In this document: in pieces, positions 1-12,700 of the stretch
Layout of the letters: each line of letters opens with the position of its first letter
Position numbering within the stretch: position 1 is the stretch's first letter
NCBI GenBank assembly: GCA_018881555.1
Contig: JACAXG010000026.1
Span: forward strand, 4,893,459-4,957,458
DNA: 64,000 nt
Origin: Amblyornis subalaris
Lineage: Eukaryota; Chordata; Aves; Passeriformes; Ptilonorhynchidae
Reading direction: 5' to 3'
Program-made: the position numbers and the translations under genes
Notes under the pieces: model-generated
What the model saw: the letters and a program-made list of their open reading frames with translations, nothing else
The model's database searches: none
What the model was told of the DNA's origin: nothing

Positions 1-3000
1 GACCCTCAGCTTTACCAAGCTGTAACTTCAATTACACTAGTCTGTGACAAANTTAATTAGAATATACTTCCACAGCAGTAGAACATAGTGCCAATATAAA
101 TGATAGAAAAAGGAGATGATGTGACAGTAAAAAGGACTTTAAGAATTAAATAATTAGTCTGATAATCACACAAAACAATCCATCTATCATTGTGACAGTA
201 TCAGATCCTTAAAATTTCTATCACTTATTTCTGTAATGTCATCAGTACAGACTTCTGATACTCAAACGTCTTGCAGTTTATTTAGCAAATTGCATTCATA
301 TAAGGCATTCTTTATTTCTACCTATTTATCAGCCCTTCCCATTGATATAGAATAGAAACACTCATTCAAAACACTAATGAAGAGTACCTATAACGCCTGG
401 CTGATTAAGCTGTTTGCTGAATCCAAACGAATATTCAGCCAAGGCTCTACTCCACATAACTGGATGAATTGGATACACTGGGAAAAAGAAGATGCACAAG
501 TAAAAGCTTCAGTGATTTGAGCTCTGGACTCAGATGATGTAAACTCAGTTGTGTTTCCAGNAGATTAAGGACAACACAGAGTCTAGAAAGAAAGCTTAGT
601 AGTCACAGCTTTGTCAAAAAAATTAGACTTTCCTGAAACATTATGTTACAAGTTTCTAGGATATATTATTCTCTTCACAGAAGATGCCATGTAATTTACA
701 GGACTCCAAAAGTGTGTTTTAATACTAATTTCACAAATTTTGACAACAGGTAACAGCAGTCATTTATGCCCCCTCTCCCCTCCCCTTTTTTTTTTTTTTG
801 AAATGTTTTTTCCACTCTCACAGCAGTACATTTGTCTCAGGGTAACAGCACACTTCACACTGTAACACTGCGTTCTAGAAATTACTTTTTTCATTGATTT
901 GTTTTTGCAATTGTATGTATACAGTACACAGCAATATGATGGATGTCCTATCCAGAACCCTGCTGTATTATTAGATGTACAACGTGTAGATATCACCAAC
1001 TTTGGAGCAAACAGGCAGCTTAAAGCAAAATGGGAGAAAAAAGGAGAAAAATCATCTGGTGGATTGAGCAGGCCATTAGACAAATGACAGAAGTTTAGTG
1101 TTCCCAGCAAAAATATTTTAAAAGAATGCTATCAAATTGAATTGTTACTTCACCAAGGAGAGGAGAAAGGCAAAGGACACTTGGTGAACATTAGCAAAAA
1201 AGCTGCTTTAGTGGTGGACGACAGTGATCTACAGTTCTGCATAATAGGCTCCTCGCTCTATAAATCTGCTCCACTCCACAGCACTTCCCCAAGTAGGTGA
1301 TATATTTCTAAAAAGTTCCATCTAAATGTCACCCTGAAAGCTTGCTATGCTGAGGACCATTCTAAATGTCAGAACAGTCTCATGCGACCTATGACAGAAT
1401 TTAGGATTAGTCGGTGCCACATCTTCCTAAAATGAATTTCTAAGACTAAGTTATGCCTTTGGAATTTGGATTTTGATCTGTGCTGTTATTCAGTCTCCCT
1501 GCCTTTAAAAGTACAGGCTTTTTTTTCAGTTTATGTCAGTTTTCAAGGCTCAATATGCTTGGAAAAAGCAATGAGGAATGTTACAGTAGAACACATTCCC
1601 CCTACATCCTTTGAAAGAATTAATCCGAATCATGGCCTCATTTTGGATTTTAATCTTTGCACAAATACCCATTCTTTTTACAGAATGCAGAGAACAGTAA
1701 ACTCCATTATCTCCACTGTCCACAGAACTGAACATGGAGATACAAAAAGGCTTGATCCCTTCAGCTCTCATAACACAGAAACAATCTTTGAACACCTTTA
1801 AAGAAAAAAGTGATTGAAATTCATTAGATATCTAAACTTGACCTAACCAAGATAAAGAGGCATTAAAATGAAGGCATAAATATATAAAAGGGGGGAAAAT
1901 TATAGAAAATAGGTATGAAATTAAAAACTTTCACAGTTCACACTCATGTGAAGGAGATGCATGCATTAATTTATAGGAGACCACCACCTGGTTTTCAGTG
2001 GATTTACAAAATAATCCACATTATGTTCACATTTTAGGGCTCCATTATCCTTAGCATCCATTTACTCTTTAGTGTCAACTCATTTCATGTTAGTTATTGG
2101 AAAACCAAAGGAGGGAGAACCATTGACAGAGGAATGATTCTTTTGCGTACAGGGTAAAAACTCTCAATCTTTTCTGTGGTTTGGTGCATTCAAAATATTT
2201 CTCAATGAATTCTATGGACTTTAGTAAGACAAAAGCTTATGCCAAAGCTTCACCCTTCGGAAAATTGATGCTCTTTTACAAAATAGTTTTTCACAAAACT
2301 TGTAAAACACTCCCAGCAAAATTACCATTATCCAGACTGACAACTAAAATTTTAAAATGAAAAAAGTTTCATTAATGAAACTGAGATTAAAAAATGCCTT
2401 CTGTACCACATTGTACAAAAATTTATACAGACTACAAGCAGGTTTTATTACAGAATAGATGACCATATAATCTGACATTAAATCTTGATACACATCTGAA
2501 GGAGCACAGTCTATGCAATAAACAGCACCTTCAGCTGCAGCAGCATCTGGCTTTTGACTACAAAACTAAACAAATATAAAGCACTTGGTTTTCTGAAATT
2601 CTTTCCTTAGAAAAAGTTGTTCAAACTGGGCAAACTAATACAATATTCTGGTCTGAGCTTAATTATTATACAAGATATGCTAAATAAAACATCAAACTCA
2701 GGCTTAAGTAGGACTTGAGGGAATCATAAGCCAGATGCTGGCCCTCTGAACCAATATTAATTTCATCTTAAAGACTGTATAGGTCATTGTCATAACAGTT
2801 TGGATGAGAAAATTGAATTAGGGGGGTACTATTCATCTCATACTGCTAATAGTAGTTCTTATCACTTATTACTGCAATAAAAGGTAGCCCACAAACTAGA
2901 GAGGGTATATGAAAGAGGTTAATAGCACAATCATCTAAATGTACAGTCAGTACTCTGCCAAATTCACTGCATCAGATTTTATTTAGTGTTACCCTACTGC

Positions 3001-3499
3001 ATCCTGCATTACCAAGTATAAAATAAATTGCACTTTTATCGCATACTGTAACTATTTTATGACCTTTATTTATTAGAAATACTTTTACTGTTTTCAGATG
3101 AAATGTATAGAAATACTGAAAAAACACAGNTGTTAGTCTCTCACTTTTGTAATAAAGAACTTAAAACATATTTTGAAAATCTTAAAAATTTGCTTTGCTT
3201 GTTCTGTTGCCCACCTGCACTGGGTTGAAGTGTTAGGTAACTCCACAAATTCTACTAGGCAATTTCATTGTGTTACTGCAGAAATGCTGCCTGTGATGTT
3301 TCACAATGCTTTCAAGGTTTAATTTCTGTACTAAACCATGAAGTTGCTGTGCTTTATACACTGTCACACGGTCAGTGTGCCTGATGGATTAAAAAACTCC
3401 ACCACCAGAACTCACCTTCAGCTAAAGGTAGAAACACATTAAGCTTCAAGAGAGAAGCTGAAAACAGCATTCATGTTTGTGTTGAAAAACNCCCCAAGG
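1..3499. other. AT-rich non-coding stretch, presumed intron
   Basis: I see no gene here. The DNA is AT-rich, and the short open frames show no protein-like composition and no flanking splice signals. A pyrimidine tract of C and T ending in 14 T residues lies at about 769-799. If the leftward gene with its signal-peptide exon near 37.9 kb runs past the left edge, this stretch is part of its intron, but nothing in the stretch itself proves that. Confidence 0.5.
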
Positions 3500-3850
3500 A
3501 CGACTCAGCCACTGGTCACAGCCAGCAGATTCATGAGAGGAAAGTCCTTCTTAAACTCCATTTTCTTTTACAACAAGGTAACCCACCTAGTTGATCAAGG
3601 GAAGCCAGTTAATGTCATCTTTCTGGATTTCAGAAAAGTTTTCAATACCGTCTCTCCCAGGGTCCTTCTGGATAAAATGTCCATCCCACAGTGGATAAAC
3701 ACATCATGGGATGNGTGAGCAGCTGGCTCACAGGTCAGACACAAAGGGTTACAGTGAATGGGGTGACATCAGACTGGGGACCTGTCACTGGTGGGGTTCC
3801 ACAGGGCTCCATCCTCGGCTCTGTGCTTGTCAACATCTTCATAAATCATC
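3500..3850 (+). mobile_element. CR1 LINE fragment, reverse transcriptase region
   Basis: This is a decayed piece of the second open frame of a CR1 non-LTR retrotransposon. One frame reads VTHLVDQGKPVNVIFLDF, the conserved RT segment carrying the F.D.S.AF-like motif, here altered. About 40 residues later, in another frame, come a GVTS-like string and a PQGSILG-like segment. The change of frame near 3714, beside an unresolved N, shows that it cannot encode an active enzyme. Both ends are truncated: neither the endonuclease part nor the 3' tail is present. It is the only piece in the window that lies wholly in the RT core, and it is on the plus strand, opposite to the presumed host gene. Confidence 0.85.
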
Positions 3851-6800
3851 TCTGCAGATAAATCCTAAAAATATTCACAGAACTATTGAAACTCTTTCCA
3901 AAAGCATCCTGAAGATGCTTTTCAACAAGTCATGTTCGCTTCAACATTTGACAATTAAAACTCTGTCTGCTTCATATATTTGAAGTAGAAAACATCAGGA
4001 ACTGGGCTTTGAACNTCTCTTATTTATACAGGACTCAATTATGGATAAATATTGCTGAGTATCTCCTACTCTAGGGACATCAAAAACTCACCATACATAC
4101 CCATCTTTGCTTTCTGGCCTGATCCATGCAGAAACAGAGGGAGAGCTAGTTGTAACAGAAGCAGCCAGTATCCCACTCATTCCTATGCTTTCCTCCTCTG
4201 GACCTTTTAAAAACCCAATCCATATTTCTTCTAGGATAGTGTTGGCATAGGCACCTACATATTAACAAGGCTATAATCACATGGGGGAAAAAAATATTTT
4301 TTTTCCTTTGCCCCTATTAACAGTGTAACAAACTAATTCTAACAGCACAGAACCACAGCCACGAAAAAGCTCACAAAGAAGATGAAAAAAACCTGCTCTC
4401 AAAAGACTGAAGTAAAGCTTGTACAGACTTTCACTGGGATTAGTTCATCTTCAGCTATTACTCGACCCTCCTGCATGCTTCTCTGNGTGTTATGTGACAA
4501 GACACGCACAGAACGACCCTAACCTGTCAAGTTTAACTTTGGAAGATGTTACTGAAATGTCCCTGTTCATCAGCCCATGGCATTCATCTACCTGGGGACC
4601 CAAAGTCTGAGAGCTACAGGTCACATTACTAAACATGAACACATGATCCATGCACTACAAAGCATGCAGCCAAACCTACCGATGTGCACGCTGGAAAATA
4701 ACCTCCTCCTGTCTCCAAGAGGAAAACTCTGTACAAGTGACAGATGACTGACAGTCTGGATCATGTGCCATGTCTTTTACGCACCTTTTTTTTTGTTGGA
4801 TCAGTATGCAGGTTTCAAGTATTTGCAGGTAAAATCTTAGATATTTTTGAAAGGGAACAGCTAAAAGCAATAGGAATGCTTGCAAAGTAAATGCTCAATA
4901 TGATACTTAAATGTATAACGGGAGCTGTACAACAACTGATCTAGGGTCACCCAAAACTGTCTTTTTTAAAAAAAAAAAACAACACTATGAAAGCAGAACA
5001 CACACACCAGATGACTGCACAGTTCAGTTCAAAGGAGGGACTTCAACCTCACTACCCCAACAGGAGCCACATCACTCAAGCTTCTGGCTGTAGTAAGATA
5101 CTTCCCCCACCCCACGATTTCTGTGAAAAACACAGCTCATTCTGATGGGCAAACAGTCGTCTTCGAACATACTGATTTGCACCAAAAGGATTTTCCTTGC
5201 TAAACCACTGTATTTTCTATTGAGTTTTAATTCCCAGCTGGTTTAGCAGGAATGGGGGTACATTTGAACGAGGCACTTGGATTTGCAGGAAAATATTTGA
5301 ATGCTAATGTAAGGATGGNCTTAGGAAGAGCCTGAAGAGTCTGGTTTTGTTCAGTTTTTACCCCGCAGGAGCTGCCAAGGCTTGGAGTGGCAGAAGACTC
5401 AGCTCGGGTCTATACTTAATCATCCACTTTCAAATCCAAGCAACTCCAGTACTTATATTTTTACTGGAGAACAAAGGAGAAAATCTGTGCTGTTTTCAAC
5501 CAAGGAAGCAGAAAATCCTCTTTAAGCAGAGGCTGGTGTTTGAAAAGCAGTGCCTGCATTTTCCTGAGAGGCTAAATACTGCCTGCTGGTGATGCTCCTG
5601 ACAAAGTAGCTACTCTAGCTCACTCGAGGAAAGAAACCAAACCATGCCAAGATACTAGTAACTGCAAAGTGGGGCAGGCAACTCAAGTAGGGAGGACATT
5701 TTCCCCATAGCAACAGCGTGAGGAACAGAAAGGTGAAGCTGAGGCTGGGAGAGGGAGCCTGCTGCTCCTATCCCTGTTGGACATGGCTGCCCCCATCCCT
5801 GGAGGGCAAGGCCAGCCTCAGCCCAGCCCTGCTGCAGCCTCACACTGGGCACACTCCACAGCTCAGTGCTGGAATTGCCAGCAAAGCCCATTCCTGCCCT
5901 GCCAGGCACCCCCCATGGCACAGCAGGACACCTCAGTCCTGGCACAGAGAGTTACCACATCCTTTGGAACCTCTGTCTGCACTGATGTGAAGCAGAAATG
6001 CCACCACCACCACCATCTCTCCCTGCTCAGGAGAGAAGAGAGTTTTCTCTACCTGGACAAAAAAGTCATTTCTTCTCAAACTCTTCCTTTAAAAGTAAGN
6101 GTAATCTTTATTAAAATCTACCTTTGCTTTTCTCATCAATTTTTATATTCCTTTCACTACTTTTTATATTCCTCCCAGGCTTGTCTTGGATCTTTTCATC
6201 ACACAATTTTTTTTCCTCTTATCTGCAATTGCATTTTGCACTTACTTGTTCATCCACCTTGGCCTTTTTTCCCCTGACCTTTCTACCCATATTGTACTTA
6301 TAGCTCCATGACACACATCACCTGTGGGCAGCCATTAACTCATCTTTCAATGCTTCATTTCTCTTCCATGTTCCTTCTTTATACTGTTTTTTCCCCAGTT
6401 CTGCACACATCCAACCCAGCCTCTCTCTTAAACTTCATCTGCCTAGCTCTTTATATTAATAAATAAAGACTAAAACAAGTTTGGTTACCCCTCCAGTGCA
6501 TTCCCTGTCCCACAAAGCATTGATGTGATGTTTCACCATGCTCACTGCCTGGGCAGGTGCCTGCAGGAATAGACTTCTGCCCATCATCACTTGCAATGCA
6601 AAGGAGATTCTACACTGGCGAGTAAAAGAGCACAAGAAAGCAGAGAGAGGAAAAATATATAAAAATGAATATAAAGAACAAAATGGAAAGGCAAGATATA
6701 CAGGAAGATAACAGGCTCAGCAATATTATTCTATAAGTAGGATGCATTTCCACCTTAAAGCAAAAACCCCCACAAAACTTAAAAGAATTGACACCACCTC

Positions 6801-9711
6801 AACTCTGTATGAAAAAAAAAGCAAAAAATTTTCATTCTAGAAATTAATAGTTCAAAAACATATTAGATTTTATATTTTAAGATTTGGTTATAACACCACC
6901 AAGTATATGTCCTGCCAAGCTACTGAGGTACCTCATGCTAATGATGATTGGGTCTTTAAACATTATTCTATGCTATGTATTTTGTAGTCTGTCAGGTCTC
7001 CCCAAGGGATGTCTCTGACCAGCAAGGTGCTCTTGCTTCTCTGGCCACCAGCCTGGCNCACCACCACAGCTGTCAGCTACCATGGCAGCTGCTATGCTGG
7101 TCCAACCACAGTGTGCAACTCCCTAGCAGCCAAAAAAGTCAAAACCAATCAGCTCTGGCTCCCCTTATAACTGTTGTGCAAACCTTATGTATGTATGAAC
7201 TGAATGTACACTTCTAAAGAGAGTCTTCTNCACCAATTCATACATTGCCTGTCTGGTTAAAGCTTGGTCATATACTCAGATGCTCATCAAACCTCCAGTG
7301 TCTACCAGTTCATACATTATTCCTATTGTTGAGGCAGGGAGGAGCAATGAAAAACTGAATATTCCACCAAATCAATTAGATAAGTACTCTGGGTTTGCTT
7401 CTCTCTACCTCTAATTATTCCAGTCTGCCAATGTTGTCAGTGTCAGCACAGTTTCACATACCAGATCACAATAATTAGCAGCACAAACTTCTGATCTCTG
7501 ATGTAGGAATTTCCACCAATTAACAAGTTAACAGTTAATTAGGCTTCAACCAAAAAAAAAATATCATCTGGTGCTTGTGCAGCCTGAAATTCTCAATTAC
7601 ACTGTGGTTATCTAGCTGCAAGGAGCAAGGCAAGTAAGGAGCTATGAAGCCAGGCAGATTGGGAACTCCAGCATCTGGGAGGTGCTGTGAAAAAAAAAGG
7701 CAGATGCTGGCATTACAGCTGATAATGATACCTCAGAATAAATTCTCCCTTTCCTTAAAAGAAAGCTCCATCCAGGGTTAGCATCCCAACTGTATTCTAA
7801 ATTTTGTTATATTTCTTAAATCAACATCCATCTGAAGAAACAACCCATCTAAGCCAGCAGCCATGTAAGACAATTCCTCACAACCACGAGTTATCTAGCT
7901 GGAGATACCTCAAAATATAAAGTATTTAGAGTAATATGTTTAAGGTTCTTATGCATTTTTGCAGCAGAAGTCAGAGTGAGGCTAAATGAACGCAAGTGGC
8001 AAACATAAAAAAGGCTAATTATCCAGAAAAAAAAAAGATGGTTTTGATTTTACTTACAACTTGAACAGTCACATTTGTCAAATATGCAAAAAATAAGGTG
8101 ATCTTTTTTTGTTGTTTGTGAAATCTAACCTCTTTAAAAAAAAAAATCAATTACAAGTCAACTACTAAGGTAAGCGGAGAAAAAGAGCTCCACTACCACT
8201 TCACACTTAAGTCATAACAAAGGAGACAAAGCAGCAGGCTTAGTCAATCTAGCTTGGGAAACAGCTGTTCTCTGTTGGGTTTTAGCAATCAGAAAAGTAA
8301 GACAAAAACAATGAAGCAAATAGTTTGCTCTAAGTAATTATTTCTTTTCCTCATGAAGCAATTTAGACACGTCTTTCCCTGATAACAACTGGATTTCCTC
8401 CAAATTCAGAAGGCTGGCTCTAAGGCACCCTTTCCTTCTCTTTCAAAAGAAATAGTGGGTTTAAATATTTAGCCTAATTTTGGTATCACTTCACAACACA
8501 AGCAGAATTTCAGCAGTTAACATGCAGATCGATCCTTAGAGCCACCACACTAACAACCCCCCATCTGGAAAGGATCTTCAGTAGGACTGCAGTCATCTAT
8601 TTGAACTTCTGTTTGTGCTCCTTAAGCCCTCTTACTGTGTTGGTAAAAAGGGGTGAGCACTCATATTTTCTGNGTGTTTTGCCAGTGCTGTTTAGCCTTA
8701 AACAAGTATAAACCACTCAAAAAAACCAGTTAGTGTTCATNTTGTATGTTATATTTAATGACTGTTCCTCTCCTTAAATAAAGGGCTAAATATCACATGG
8801 TTTACAAGGTACTACAGGCATTAAGGCTTTGTTCCTTTTTTTTCCCAAAGCCACCACTACAAATAGGACAGAAAAAGGAGGAAAAGATCTCTGCATGTGA
8901 ACCTGCCCCATGCCAGCTGCTAACCACCCATGAATGTGGTCTCCCTCCACAACACCTCCTGACACACATGTGAGACAAATGAATATTTCGGGACTCCAGC
9001 GTGAATACACAGAGCTTGGGTAGCAGAGAGAGCTGCCTGCCGTCACTACCTAGGGGAGGATGCCATAATGAGTTTCTATTACCATAGTTTCATCTTCAAG
9101 AGGGGCAAGGAAGGGTCTGTTTTACCACAATACACAGAAATTTATGATTTTTATTTTAGCAAATGCCTTATTAGCAAGTACTGTAAACCTTTCCAGCTAT
9201 CATCACACAAAGAATATCTTGGTAAGGATCTGAAATTACATGAATCTGCTAAAGTTTCCAAATACAGGAGCTATTTCTTTAAATTCAAACTGCTGATCAG
9301 CTAGAATGTTCATCTCTGGAGGTCCCACAGTATTATAACAGCAGCTATCATTTCCATCCAGCCAAAGTGAAAGGCAGGAGAAAATAAACCCCATAATCTT
9401 AGCTCCAAATTAACTTTGAACTTCATTTGGAGAAAAAAAAAAAAAANGGAACAACTACTCCCTTAATTACAGACTTTCTTTCTTTCTAATTAACCAGAAT
9501 AATTGAAGCATGACTTCTTAAAAGCCTCTTGCCTAACATCTCCCACAGTGGAAGCTTTTTGCTATCTGCCAAACAATATTAAGTCTTGAAAAACTTCTGG
9601 CTGGATAATCTGCTGGCTAATACTACTGCNCAGGGTACACAGTATCTTCCTTAAAAGCCCTCATGTCTTCAAGAAGTATAATTAAAGTTCTGTTTGTTTT
9701 TCAACTCTGAT

Positions 9712-9748
9712 TATTCCAAATAGAGTACGGTATTCCAAATAGACACGG
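9712..9748. repeat. Short imperfect tandem duplication, two units
   Basis: Two adjacent units of 19 and 18 bases begin with TATTCCAAATAGA and end in ACGG. They differ by a small deletion and substitution. It looks like a local slippage duplication with no apparent function. Confidence 0.8.
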
Positions 9749-12700
9749 TAAAAGAGAAAATACCCTCTCTTGATCATTCCAGATTCATAGTAGTACTATT
9801 TAAAATCTGCTCTCTTTTTGGTTTTTCTCCATTTTTTTTTTAAAAAAAAAAATCAAACATTAATGGTAATGCCATTAGTTAATAANAGCTTTTTTTTGTT
9901 TTTAGGAACATATATTCCAGTCTCAGCAAGCTTTTGCACGGTCCTGTGAAGTAAAATGTAATAGTTCCATCCAGTGGTCTTCCCCAGCATTGCAGAGCTA
10001 AGATCAGAAAGTACAGCAAAGACATCTTTGCACCAAACTAATTGCAAAAATGACCCAACAGCAAGNGGAAGGGCAGAACTGACTTGCTGAACCCACAGAG
10101 CAAGGTGCTTGGTAGTGTAGTAGCATGATCAGATCACAACTATAAAATAGATTTCTATTTGCATAACACAATTAAAAGCAGACTTTACTGGTTACAAGTA
10201 TTTGAAATCATAATGCAAAATAAAAATATTAATTTCTTAATTAGTATAAAAATTCCTACTGCCATAGTGTGATAAGTAACTCTGAATGTCAAAAACCTTT
10301 TTTCTAATTTTCATTTATTCAGCATCCAGAGGATCCAATACAGAGCTCACTATGCTAAAAAAATACAAAAGCACAGACAAAGAGACTCTCTCCTAGGAGC
10401 TCTCAGCATTGTTTATGTCCCCCAAATGCTTCAGCTGGAAGTGTCAACTCCAGATGTATTGGTCACAGATGACTGACAGCAACTTCTGGAGCACAGATAC
10501 AACTGGGAAAAAAAAAAATCCAAACATTTTTTTATCATCGCTCTGACCCACTGTTCCTTCAGCACTCAGAAAAAAAAAAAATGAGCACAAGCATGTCAGT
10601 GGAGTCTATTTGGCATCTTAAATGACAGGGAAAATATTTGTCATGTGCACACACACGTACAATGGTCACAGAAAACACCAGTGAATTTTGCCAAATTGCC
10701 CACAAATTAGAAAGGCAGAGCAGGAGCTGACGATGAGGTTCAGGTAGCACGCCGCACACTTAGATGTTGTGTTAGCAACTTTCACCACTGCATCCATAAA
10801 TATTAGATTCTGTTAACTCTTTCTGGTGTTCTGGACAACCTCCCTCTGACAGCGACGGTTTCTGCTCGCCCTGTTCCAGGTCATTAAGATCAGTCGAATC
10901 CACAAGACAGAGATCTTGACCTTGTCAAATCCAGTCATTCAAGAGACAGCTTCAGTTGGGGAAAAAGCAGAATGTGAGCTGCTATTTTCACGTTCCCTCT
11001 GTACTGGCACAGACACAGTGCCTTTGTTATTAAATAAGCATAAAGCTCCCCACCCACAACTGGACTTCTCTATTCCAGCAACCCATATGGTGCCGTTCAT
11101 CTTTCCTCCCTCTCCTCCCCCCTCTTTGTGCTGTTTTGAAATCCGTAAGATCCAAGCACAGAATGCATCATGAATAAAGCTTTCTTCTCACTCATTCCTC
11201 CATAGATACCCTGCCACTAACTTAGAAGCCATTTCCCTATCCAAAGATCAGCAAGCAAAGCTCCCCAAAGAGCCTAACCATGCTAGTGTGCTCATGCTTT
11301 CACATCAGCACCTCGACTTTGAGCAGTGACAGCAGCTGCTCGGCTTACAGGGCTGCAAAGGCTTCGTTCAGAAGAGAACCATCAAATGGTCTGCACAATC
11401 TGCCCCTGGCTGCTCACTCTATTCCCAGAAGCTTGCCACCATCCTAGATCTTACACTAGGGGGTACAGCAGACCAAAGGAAGCAAAAATTCAAGGCTGCC
11501 CTAAATTCAGTGCAACTTTCAGGCTTGAGAATCTAGTTTTGCCAAGTTCAGCCACTGGGAGGAGCGTGTCAGTGCAGGCTTGAGCAGCAAGGAGATCAGG
11601 AGAGAGGCTGAGCTGCTGAAGGAAAAAATTGTACCTCAAAAGCCGTTAAAAAATTACTAATTATTGTCTTCTCCAGAGTGAGTGGTCTGATTAGGCTTTG
11701 AACAAACAAAAACCACACCTAGGCCAACAAATCCCTATCAACAAGGTGTGGGGGTTTGATTCTTGAAATTCAGAATCGCAGGAGGATCACCTCAGGACCT
11801 AAATTGTCCTGCCAGTAGTACAACCCTGTAGCAGTAGCTTCCCATGACTCAAACCTCCATTTCTTAGTTCATTCCAAACCCCTTGGGGGTCCCGTGGCTC
11901 TGGGATACAGGCATAAAGCAGCCTTTGCAATTCTCATCTTTCTGCCCAATATCTGGGCATTTTACCATCTCACAGCTCCCTGTGACAGAAATCTCTCCAC
12001 CAAGTACAGTATTAGGCACAGAGATGTTAAAGCTACATCCACAAAGGGCACATTCATTAAAATGCTCAGTGCTGACAAGTCTAAGTGTTTAAGCACCTTG
12101 TAGCCGAGACACAGCCCTGAAATGAGATGGTCAAAAAGTGACAGAGACTTCAGCAATCACTAGTCTGAGCAGGACTTTACCAGATATCGTTAAAAGGAAC
12201 CTCTAATAAGCATTTTTGAGCTCTCCAGATGTTAACTTGCATATCTACTTCTGCAACACTGACCTACAGAAGTGAACCCTTACCTATAAACACAGACCCA
12301 TCTCTGAAACTAGGCACATAAACACCTTAAAAGGTTAAAAAGCATGAAGCCTTTAAATGCATAAGCAGGGGGAGGAAGAGAGATACACACATGTTAAATG
12401 GTACCACCAGCACTGGATGCAATTCAATAAAAATGAATACAATGCTCAGGGATTAAAACCATTTCCTAACATGAGTGAGCCATGCAGCTTCCTATCTCAC
12501 AGCCCAATGTATATGTTCAAATTGCTGTCTCTATAANGCACAACACCTTTCATAGCCCTAACACAGGGGTACTTAAAGAGCCTTCCTGAAGCAGCACCCT
12601 GTGAGGGGCATCATTTCTGGTGCACACAAGTAACACAAGAGGGGAAGTGACCTCTGGGCTCCAGTTGACAAGACACTCAATAAGCCTTCTGCCAACCAAG

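Noticed and set aside
4676..4885. Minus-strand frame of 69 codons ending at a CGG/GTAGGT donor-like site
   Set aside because: The upstream acceptor is poor (a purine-rich A tract before AG) and the composition is not convincing.
5780..5830. CCCCATCCCTGGAGGGCAAG, resembling a piece of CR1
   Set aside because: Only about 25 bases resemble CR1, and the flanking CR1 sequence is absent on both sides.
10880..11173. Plus-strand frame following an acceptor-like TTCTGCTCGCCCTGTTCCAG
   Set aside because: The acceptor looks good, but no consensus donor or poly-A context follows and the translated tail is unrecognisable. A single signal is not enough.
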